A stretch of 64,000 nucleotides of DNA from Mixophyes australis (Eukaryota > Chordata > Amphibia > Anura > Limnodynastidae): the NCBI GenBank assembly GCA_036250195.1, contig JAVHZZ010000011.1, positions 52,211,311 through 52,275,310 on the forward strand. Reading direction: 5' to 3'. The notes beneath the pieces are model-generated. The model was not told the origin of the DNA. It did not search any database and saw nothing but the letters and a program-made list of their open reading frames with translations. Shown one piece after another: positions 55,601 to 64,000 of this stretch. Both the position numbers and the translations under genes were made by a program. How positions within the stretch are numbered: position 1 is the first letter of the stretch; every line of letters starts with the position of its first letter.

Positions 55601-56339
55601 TCTAACTGCTGTCCACATGCACCCCTTTCCTAGATTATATTCATTTAATCTGAAAAATGGTTTCAATGCTTAGTTACAAAAATTATTAACAAGACATACA
55701 ATATATTTTGCACAAATAAGTTTCAGAAAATAATATATAAAATAAAATCAGAATTACTACTTACTAGTTAAGGCCTGATGTGTGATGGAACACAATTAAG
55801 GAAAATGGGACATTTCAGTCTTGATAGACCCCCCATGAAAATGCACACATTATTATTTAAGTCAGAAGATATTAAACCCTTTTCCACATAGCTATCACCC
55901 CCCACCAAGTTTAGCTGTCTATAAAGACAGATTGATCTCCCAAATGTCACAGGGCTTCGAAGTGAGCTAGGGATGTCCTGAGTTTGGAATGTTCACAGGC
56001 TTGATTTCTCACCTCTGCTCCTTCTGCTTGAGTAGCTAGAGGGTTTATAACTTTGGGGCTTCAAACTCCTCCAAGACCCTTATCTATCTTTGGCCTGGCT
56101 GGTTTCTAAAGATTAATGACACTTGCATAAATTCAAACTCATGTCATCTAGCAAAGCACACATTGAGATTACATTACAAGATTACATACAATATACATTG
56201 TCATACATGAATTCAACAGGAAATAACAATCAGTCGTTAGATATACTACATAATCATCACATGAACCCACAAAATATCAGCACTCTGATGTGTTCCTTAT
56301 ATAACACAAATATATACTGAAAGTGCCTATCAAAAAATA
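55601..56339. other. AT-rich unassigned sequence
   Basis: I see no gene, tandem repeat or recognisable element. Confidence 0.3.
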
Positions 56340-58850
56340 TATCTGTATTACATATCAATAGGAGAATCCTGCATTAATATCCCAATCTCATACCATTTTG
56401 TAAATTGAAAACATTTATGAATTTGAAGTTTAATATCAGGTGCTAATGAATTTATATAGCTTTTCCATGTTTCAAAGAGTTTCTTCACCTGTTACGCCTT
56501 ATATTTAGAATCTTCTATCCAAACCATTTTAAATATATATGTCATGTTATCTTTAAATAGTACTAAAGATAGAGGTTGAGAGTGTATTCAAGATATTTCT
56601 TTGCTACTGCCGAAATGTAAAGAAGAATTTCCTTACTACCTTTTGTACATTTAAAATATTTATCCAAGATTCCCAACATCTTCTATTCAAGAGATACTAG
56701 GGCAAAATTAATTAATTCTTGTGTTACATATATCTTAATTTGAACCCCAAATCGCTTTACATATATTTGCATTCCCATAGACAGTAATATAGTGGTAGGA
56801 TATTGGACAGCTAGAAGTGTTACTAATATCTACTTTATAAGATCTAGAAGGTGACATATTGTTAGGGCTAATGACTACCAAAATAGACTTAGAACAAGAT
56901 GGATAGAGGTCTTCACATATATGCAGCCGCCTTTCCCGTGGAGCTGGTAGAGCCTACAGTTAATTGGATGCCCCCAGGACTTCACTCTATCATAGTCAAA
57001 GTGAAGGTTTATTTTAATGGTAACCATAGCACTGATGGGAAGGACTAACTGGAGATGCCAGAGACAATATTTTGTACAGTCCGAAGGTCGAGGGTCAGAA
57101 GCAGACCGGATAAACAGGGACTGGCCAAAGATCAGGGCAGGTTGCAAGCAAGGGTAATTCAGTAAACAGGTAGAGGTCAGGGGCAATTAGCATTCAAGCA
57201 GGGTCCAATAACAAGCCAAAGGTCACAACGGGAATCAATAGAAAGCAACAGAGTTTTCCACTGGACAGGAGCTGGTCAGCAATGTGTGGCACACAGGATG
57301 CTATAACCAGCAAGGAGGCTAAGCCTTCCCTGCATTTATACCAACAGTGGCCAATCAGAAGTCAGGCACAAGCGTGGCATAATTAGCCCCAGGTGCTGCC
57401 TAAATTATTATATAGCTAATGTGCACACACCCAGCTGCCCACACTTGCCGGAATGCTGCACTGATTAACTAAGCATCCCGGCCATTGCCACATCCACATA
57501 TACTTATTTCAAAAATATAATATAAGAAGGACCATGAAACTTTAGCAATAGCCTTCACTGCATCTAAACTTAACGCAATATTTTGGGCATTTCTAGAGGC
57601 AGAAGATGAAATCAGTGAAGCTAGAGCTGTTTGTATACCTTTTACTGCAAGTCTACCATGGGTAAAACCAGCTGATGTTTTGCCAGCAAAGAAAGCATAA
57701 TAGACTGCAGTCTATTTGCCATAATTTTTCCCAAAAGTTTAAAGTCCTGATTAAGAAATGTAATTGATCTATAAGAAGATATGATTTCTGGATCCCTTTC
57801 TGGCTTAAGTAATAAAATAGTATATGCTTCACTAAATTAGACACTGGAATTTGATGTTTATGTATTTTCTTAAAAAGATTAGTAATAACATATATAATAT
57901 CCATTTTTAAGATTTTATAATAGTCTTTACTGAGCTCATCTGGACCCGGGTGTTTATTAGGTCTAATATCCACAATGGCTATCCGTGCTTCCCCTACTGT
58001 GATTTCAGCTTCCAACATTTCTCTCTGAGAAACAGTTAGTTTACGAAGTTTGGCATCTATAAGAAATATTTGAAGACTAGCTTCATCAAAAGAAAGTGCT
58101 GTATACAGGTTGGAATAATATTGATGAAATTGCTTAACAATATCCTGTACAGAAATGTATCTCTCCATTGTGGATCGATTTAAAACAGAAGTGGCATAAG
58201 TTTTTGTTGTCTGGCCCTATGTGCCAAGATTTCTGAGAAATTTTCCAGTTGGTCTCCTGTAAGAGAACCACATCTGGATGAAAATGAGTAAGTATTCTCC
58301 TACTTTTAGAAAGTGAATTAAGTCCCACCACATTCCAGGATAAAATCCTAATAGGAGCAGAGGTATTTGCTAATGATGATGTATAAGGCACACCAGAAGT
58401 TATCATGCTATACCCATAATAGGAGATATCAGAATATAGATATCTATGATATAAGAGAACGATCCGTCCCAACCATACGGGATCTCCCTTTGACAACAAA
58501 ATAGCCTATGGAGAAACCCACATCAGAGGCTGATTTCTAAGTATAAAGACACCATATTTACACATAATACCATAAAAATAAAAGTAACATTTCCTATATG
58601 GAAATCACATTATTAAGTTCATCCATGTTTAACATTTTCTCCTCCTGAGTTAAATATAATTCCACTGCATAACAGCAGTTTTGCAGAATAAAGCAATGCA
58701 AACAATGTTATTTTCATATAGAGCTTTGCATATAGGTTTAAATTCCCTCCATTTTTGAGAGACTGTAACAGAAAAGTCTTGAAATATAACAATGTTGTCC
58801 CCACTAACAAAGACAGATGTAGATTTCCTATATGTCACAAGAATATTTTA
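56340..58850 (-). pseudogene. L1-type LINE remnant (ORF1 end, endonuclease start, RT, C-terminus)
   Basis: Minus strand. The ORF1p C-terminus at 58838-58650 (DNIVIFQDFSVTVSQKWREF, KPICKALYENNIVC) resembles the L1 nucleic-acid-binding end. ORF2 starts with an APE-type endonuclease, RILSWNVVGLNSLSKSRRIL then DVVLLQETNWK (58380-58260). The rest of the endonuclease is deleted. The pre-RT and RT follow at 58168-57653: QREMLEAEITVGEARIAIVD and PNKHPGPDELSKDYYKILK. After frame changes the catalytic block LSLDAVKAIAKVSWSFL lies near 57560. The remaining palm is missing, and the ORF2 C-terminus resumes at 56855-56350 beyond a solo LTR. Non-functional. Confidence 0.75.
56860..57496 (-). mobile_element. 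Solo LTR (637 bp) inserted in the L1, 5-bp TSD
   Basis: Flanked by CATAT (56855-56859) and CATAT (57497-57501). On the minus strand it starts TGGATGTGGCAATGG and ends CCCTAACA, giving TG...CA ends. A 5-bp TSD and TG/CA termini are the signature of an LTR retroelement reduced by recombination. The L1 sequence is collinear across it. Family not identified. Confidence 0.65.
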
Positions 58851-59229
58851 TTTTTCATGGAAATTAAGAAATTTTGCTATGACATGTTAGTATTATTTTA
58901 GGGTACATTTTCTGGACCTAGGCAATGGACATGTTTAATTTGAATTCTACCATTACTACTAGGAACATTAAAATGAGTAAGGTCCACACTTAAGTATTCA
59001 AGCAATAAAAAGCCTTTCACATTTTCTGTGATACCTATAAAACATACATTTTTCCTCCCTTTATTTTTTATTTTTTTTATGCAATTTTACCAAACCATCT
59101 TTTGTCAGTCTCTAAATTTTACACAGATTATCACTGCAATTTATCAGTATACATACCTGATGCAATAAAATAGTAAGTGAGAGTAAAATGACACATATCA
59201 AAGATTATCATTAAAAGATTCTTCAACCT
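58851..59229. other. Unassigned AT-rich sequence
   Basis: Possibly upstream L1 sequence, but no motif supports it. Confidence 0.25.
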
Positions 59230-59237
59230 AATATAGG

Positions 59238-59492
59238 CATACTTGCCAACATTTTAGATTTGGCTTCTGGGGGGAGGTGGGCGTGCAGGGGGCAGGGCTC
59301 TGAAAATTGCATCATTTTGGCCCTGCCCCCCTTACGTAATGACGCAAAACACGTCATTTTACAGCGGGGGTTTGAACTGAATTCTGCTCACTTCACAAGG
59401 AAGTGGGAAGATCAGGGAGATTGCCACACTCTCCCGGGAGTCCGGGAGACTCACGCGAGTCTCCGGACATTCCGGGAGAGTTGGCAAGTATG
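59238..59492. mobile_element. hAT-type MITE (255 bp) with 13-bp TIR and perfect 8-bp TSD
   Basis: The TIRs CATACTTGCCAAC and GTTGGCAAGTATG are perfect. The TSD AATATAGG is found at 59230-59237 and 59493-59500. Near the right end an imperfect palindrome (CTCTCCCGGGAGTCC ... GGACATTCCGGGAGAG, 59430-59481) would form a stable hairpin. It is unrelated in sequence to the TAGAGATG family. Confidence 0.9.
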
Positions 59493-59500
59493 AATATAGG

Positions 59501-60587
59501 GAAATAGTATAGCTATCTACAACAGTCTATTCATAGCTTATAAGTATTATATCTCAGTTCATCCTTCCATGCTATTAAACAGAGTACTTATTTTCAAATT
59601 CGGCAAACTGAGACAGTACAGTTCACAATCCTTAGTACTCAATAGAATATACAGCAGTATCCACTATTTTCTCAGTCTCAGATATGCAAATCCTATATAT
59701 GATCTCAAATATATTTCAGGCATTTCCATTTATCTGGATATAGTTTTAATTCCCAAATTATTTCCTTGTCAATACCCAACTTCACCCATCTCATCCAGAA
59801 TAAAGGTCGCACTGTGCTAATAGTTAATCAAAGTTATCCTGCTAATCCAGAAAATGTCTCTCTGGGATATCACAAAACTAAGTCATAACACAGTTAATCT
59901 TTAAGAAACACAGTTCACTTTACCTTTGATACTGTGCTGTATTTATATTGTGAAGTTACCATATTAGATTCAGCACATTTGGCATCTCTCCAAAGCTCAC
60001 ATTTTTAACACTTAGAGGGAAAAATATACTCCAACACTGCAAATATTAAGCCAGACATAGTTCTTCTGTCCAAAATAATATAATGACAGACTCTCTCTGT
60101 ATTCATATCCTCTTCTACATGCTGTTCAGAGACACGTAACAAGGCCCAAAATGTTTCCATTAGTTATCCTTCAGGTTTCAGTCAGGTTAGGGAGATCTTT
60201 CTTAAGGATATCCTGAAATCTGGAAGTCAAGGGTCCAATGGCTTCCACTGGGGCTCCATGCAGAAATGTATTAAGCAGTTATCCTGTACTCCCAGGATTT
60301 GTGTGGTCTAACTCCAGTAGAGAAAATAAATTGCTCCCATACTATATGTAGTAAATAAGTACTTTTGCTGCTGTAACTACTTCACTGTATTTTCTCTTTC
60401 TATTTCTCTTCTTATTTACAGGAGTCTTTTTTGCTGTGTGTGGGAGCCGAAGTAAAATGCGGTCTCACACGAAGCGCCTCCCACCGGAAGTCATTATCAG
60501 GCCAAAAAATCCATGCACCCCTTTCTACAAATAAAAACAATTATGATATTTGAAGGCTTAAAACACATTAACCTTTGCCGGGTGAGG
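59501..60587. other. Unassigned sequence
   Basis: AT-rich with no recognisable gene or repeat. Confidence 0.3.
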
Positions 60588-60835
60588 TACGGCATATCGA
60601 TGAAGAGTAACCCGACAACACTTACCCAGACAGGATGACTCCAAAGGACTGCTTCCCGATAATACCGTCGCCATGGTGAATGACGTCATGAAGTGGAGCC
60701 GGCTTCTTACTTTATCGTGTTTGCTTCAAATCACTTTGAAGAGTAGTCGTCATCGCTGATCTTCGGGAAGGAGTTCTTCGGAGTCATCATGTCGGGGTAA
60801 GTGTTGTCGGGGTATTCAGCATCGATATGCTGACT
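60588..60835. repeat. Inverted-repeat element with ~72-bp arms
   Basis: The arms 60588-60659 and 60763-60835 are imperfect reverse complements (CCCGACAACACTTACCC left; GGGGTAAGTGTTGTCGGGG right). The spacer holds ATGACGTCAT (60682-60691), a perfect CRE palindrome, and a CTTCAAA/TTTGAAG hairpin. It is MITE-like; no TSD was resolved. Confidence 0.65.
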
Positions 60836-61500
60836 ACCACTACCTCAGCCTACGTTGAATGTACATTAGACTTGGGGGGGTGTTGTCTGTGCAGCCTTTG
60901 ATTTTTGCTAAAAGCTTTATATATTCAGTAGCTTTTTTTGTTATTGCTAGTACCTTCACTGAAGATAAATTAATTGCTATATGAGCATGTTCCTCCACTG
61001 CTCATTTAACAATTTATAAGCAGAGGTTTCGAAAAGGCCATTTGCTGGCAGTGGGGACCATCAGTGTTGCTTGTCTTAGCATCATTTCATTCAGGAACAC
61101 AATGTCTAGCCATGGCCTCCCCACATTCCACATGACTTTTTGCTGCTCCTGGCACGGTAACAGATTTCACATATGAATATGTGCTGTAACTGCCAACCTG
61201 TCAGAATGCACAGCAATTTGCATTTCGGAAGAATATTCAATGTCTATTTAAATAAATAAATAGAACCATATGTATGTACAGTAAAATAAATGTCCAAATA
61301 CATAGCTGCAAAAGTGACTGGTATACTAAAAGAGACTGAAATACCCTGGGTCCCTTGCCCATAATACATTACATTGTGTATACACATACTGTACTACACT
61401 CCTGCTGCACTTTGTATACACGTATATACTGTGTATACACAATATTCTGCAAGGATCTCAATTATATGCGCTCACCGTAGTCTCTGTGTCCGTGTAATTT
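60836..61500. other. Unassigned sequence
   Basis: No coding or RNA gene recognised. Confidence 0.3.
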
Positions 61501-61940
61501 AGGTTAGCAACACTAAAGGGGGGGCATGTGGCAAAAAGGGCTGTAAGCTACGGACAGTCAAATGAGAGACAGATAGTTTTTCTGAGAGTTTGCAGACTCA
61601 TGCTATAGATAGGGTTAATCCTTCACACTTCTCTACACACAGAACACAGGCTCACGGGTGGAGCACATGGGTATGAATAATTTCTGGTTTAGTTAGTGCT
61701 GGAGAGGAAGCATAAATAGTTGGTTTTGTGTTGTGGGAGGACCGATCAGCGCTGAACTAGTCAGCCAGTGGCTTTTGAGGTGACTGACTGTTTAGCCAGA
61801 AGCATGGTGGCAGGGAATTGCTTGTTTGCTGGAACTATACCTCTTGCTGACTTTATCATCCTGACATCCCTAAATAAAGTGCAGCAAAGTGGTTCAGCAA
61901 ATCTGTATGAGCATCATTTGTTTGCCATGCTTATCACAGT
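61501..61940 (+). repeat. Possible LTR-like sequence
   Basis: ATAAATAG box near 61711 and an AATAAA signal at 61873. The inverted 7-mers TGGCAAA (61530) and TTTGCCA (61921) could be ends. No TSD was found and the start is uncertain. Confidence 0.25.
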
Positions 61941-61946
61941 ATATAG

Positions 61947-62215
61947 TAGAGATGTGGTTTTGGTTTTGGTTTTGGTTTTGATCCTAAAACGTGTTTTTGT
62001 TTTGGTTTTGTAACTGGTTTTGCCAAAAAAATTGCTTAAGGTTCTGGTTTCGGATCTGGATTTAATTAAAAATTTTAAAAAATAGTTAAAATAATTTTAA
62101 GTTGTTTTTGCTCCTATATTTCTATTTATAGCATTAACATTTTTTTCCAGTTATTTCCAGTCTATTTTCTAATGATCCCTTCACAACTGTCCCTATTGTC
62201 ACCAGTTTTGGCAAA
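61947..62215 (-). mobile_element. Terminal fragment of the TAGAGATG hAT family
   Basis: Starts TAGAGATGTGGTTTTGG with (TTTTGG)n repeats to about 62035. It then continues with TTTGCTCCTATATTTCTATT and CCAGTTATTTCCAGTC, which match the order TTGTTCCTACATTATTATT ... TCATTTCCAGTC of the miniature copy at 5690-5740. No other end was found. Confidence 0.7.
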
Positions 62216-62716
62216 AAGTGTGCAGCAAGCTGTATTAATGAAGTAATTTGTCATTTTCCCATCATTGCATTTGCTTTCTCCCCCCTCATTTCCAAAGTAA
62301 TGAATCTGTCTATATGGTTCTCTAACTCCATCACTTAGCTTAAATCACCAGCCATTATATCTCCATCGCTACATGTATTCTTTGCCAGGGCCAAGATCTG
62401 TCCTCTTAATTTCTCAGAATGTTGACTTTCAATTGTCTAGACATGTTTTTGGCAAACAAATCTGCATCAATGTGAGTATTATACATACTTAAATGTGTGG
62501 GAAGGGCAACTATTGGCCAATCTGAACTGTCTGCTTTACATATTACTTGCACTTCATTAATAAAACATATAAATATTATTTATATACATTCCATATATAT
62601 ATTCATGGGTCTTGGGGACCACCTCCGCTGCAGATCTCAGGGAGTCCACTTTACCCTGGGGTTGGAAGAAGCTACTCCCAGGGGACTAATTATTTAGCCC
62701 TCCTCATAAATATATG
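62216..62716. other. Unassigned sequence
   Basis: AT-rich. Nothing supported before the LTR. Confidence 0.3.
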
Positions 62717-63231
62717 TGTCACAAATCGGGATCTTAGCCGCACTTACCTCATCCACCGCTGTCATATCACGGCTACCTGGGTCCCTTCTGGTCATCTGCA
62801 GCATTCCCGTTCTCCACACCTTCATTTGTAAACAAACACATACTGTCTGTCCTGCAGCATGGGCGCGGCCATCTTGGATGCAGTCAGGTGATCATTCCAA
62901 ACCAACCAGATTCAGAAGCTGTGATCACATGAACTGATCAGCCAATAGTTGTTTGGGACATCCTATTTAAACCTGCTGCTGTGATCTGTTCATTGCCAGA
63001 ACAACACACTTCTCTCCAGAGGATAGTTCTTGGCTCCAGTGTTCCTGACTGCATTACAAGTGCAGTAATCCTGTCTGCACTCCTAAGTGCAGTGTTCCTG
63101 ACTGCATTACAAGTGCAGTGTTCCTGACTGCATTACAAGTGCAGTGTTCCTGACTGCATTACAAGTGCAGTGTTCCTGTCTACATTTCCAGACTGCTAAT
63201 TCCCCTGCTATATTCTACAATCAGCACGAAC
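62717..63231 (+). repeat. 5' LTR/leader of a Ty3/gypsy element with 27-bp minisatellite
   Basis: TGTCACAAATCGGGATC is a plausible LTR start. TATTTAAACC (62962) resembles a TATA box. From about 63085 to 63175 a 27-base unit (AGTGCAGTGTTCCTGACTGC...) is repeated about 3.5 times. The LTR end and primer-binding site were not identified, so the boundary with the leader is open. Confidence 0.5.
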
Positions 63232-64000
63232 ATGAGCAAGAAGTTCATCCAGGCTGCTAAGTTCTGTTTCACTCCTGCTCCAGCTAGTCCCAAGGGTCCC
63301 GAATCGGATCAAGAAATTCAGACAACCGTGACAGTTTGTTCTGGCCTAATGGATCCGCTAGGGGAACATACCCCGAGGGAGGACTCTGTCCAAATATTAG
63401 CTGAACGCATTGAGAGACAAGAAACTAACCAGGGGCAAATTTTGAGATTGCTGCAGGATGTTTCTACACGTATGGATACCTTGCAGTTATTCCACAGTCA
63501 ACCATCCCATACTCCGCCTGAGCCAGTAATACCTGCTTCACTACTTACTTCATCCAGACTCCATCTTCCCACGCCAGCTAAATACAATGGCGATCCGAAG
63601 AGTTGCCGCGGGTTTCTCAACCAGTGTAGTATACACTTTGAATTACAACCCGGAAATTTCCCCACTGCACGTATCAAAACTGCTTATATTGTTTCGCTAC
63701 TATCAGGGCAAGCTCTGGCATGGGCATCACCGCTCTGGGAAAAATCTGACCCAATTTTATTTGACATTGATAGCTTCCTGTCTACCTTCCGCAGAATATT
63801 CGACGAGCCTGGAAGAACAACGTCAGCCGCTTTAGATATTCTGCGCCTTCGGCAAGGGCAGCAGTCTGTGGGCCAATATGCCGTTCAATTTCAAACACTT
63901 TCCTCTGAACTATCTTGGAATAACGATGCTCTTGTTGCGGTTTTCTGGCAGGGCCTGTCTGACCACATTAAGGATGTATTAGCGTCTCGGGACTTACCTA
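63232..64000 (+). CDS. Ty3/gypsy Gag, open frame running off the window
   Basis: The ATG at 63232 opens MSKKFIQAAKFCFTPAPASP and the frame stays open for 256 codons to the window edge. A coiled-coil-like segment, LAERIERQETNQGQILRLLQ, lies at about 65-85. The Ty3/gypsy capsid follows: PTPAKYNGDPKSCRGFLNQC, then FPTARIKTAYIVSLLSGQAL and AWASPLWEKSDPILFDIDSF. It continues to QGQQSVGQYAVQFQTLSSEL and FWQGLSDHIKDVLASRDLP, the classic C-terminal capsid pattern seen also in domesticated RTL/PEG10-type proteins. Gag packages the RNA into cytoplasmic particles. The start is the first in-frame Met after the leader. With no break seen, this may be a young element or, less likely, a retained gag gene. 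Confidence 0.85.
   Translation, partial: MSKKFIQAAKFCFTPAPASPKGPESDQEIQTTVTVCSGLMDPLGEHTPREDSVQILAERIERQETNQGQILRLLQDVSTRMDTLQLFHSQPSHTPPEPVIPASLLTSSRLHLPTPAKYNGDPKSCRGFLNQCSIHFELQPGNFPTARIKTAYIVSLLSGQALAWASPLWEKSDPILFDIDSFLSTFRRIFDEPGRTTSAALDILRLRQGQQSVGQYAVQFQTLSSELSWNNDALVAVFWQGLSDHIKDVLASRDLP

Overview
The window looks like non-genic DNA from a large vertebrate genome, most likely a frog. It is AT-rich and intron-like. No host protein-coding gene can be recognised. Almost every coding trace belongs to a transposable element, and the mixture (Penelope, L1-Tx1, L2 and CR1 LINEs, a DIRS-order tyrosine-recombinase element with an SGNH hydrolase, Ty3/gypsy, several hAT families and a large terminal-inverted-repeat DNA element) is typical of amphibians. 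The species call is inference. The element identities come from protein motifs, termini and target-site duplications (TSDs) read directly.

Layout. 1-2.6 kb: Penelope-like element with its reverse-transcriptase core deleted, followed by strongly structured DNA. 3.6-6.1 kb: two non-autonomous relatives of the large hAT element found later, one with a perfect 8-bp TSD. 6.4-8.4 kb: decayed L1-Tx1 LINE on the minus strand. 8.4-20.1 kb: a large TIR DNA element (copy A) carrying spliced exons, seven tRNA-like modules, a captured L2 reverse-transcriptase fragment and a nested 2.8-kb hAT deletion derivative (15951-18744). 21.4-27.6 kb: decayed DIRS/Ngaro-like retroelement on the minus strand. 29.4-37.0 kb: a second copy (B) of the large TIR element, with a nearly identical 2358-bp tandem duplication and a foldback insertion in an exon. 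37.0-43.4 kb: CR1 and Ty3/gypsy remnants on the minus strand. 45.1-45.6 kb: a unique, possibly conserved non-coding stretch. 46513-53172: a complete 6660-bp hAT transposon with perfect 8-bp TSDs and an open 997-residue BED-finger transposase. 56.3-58.9 kb: L1 remnant split by a solo LTR. 59.2-60.8 kb: two small inverted-repeat elements. 62.7-64.0 kb: start of a Ty3/gypsy element whose gag frame is open to the window edge.

How the parts relate. The hAT family is the most coherent system. One apparently complete autonomous copy, one internally deleted copy that keeps both ends, a 612-bp miniature copy and two fragments share termini. They also share an internal promoter module, subterminal minisatellites and a (CCAAAA)n-like inner terminus. 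The autonomous copy has a 20-unit, 100-bp array that stops about ten bases before the transposase start codon. The large TIR element, present twice, is the most unusual structure: its spliced gene fragments sit among repeated tRNA-like (box A/box B) modules, and some of its sequence has been internally recopied into a mosaic.
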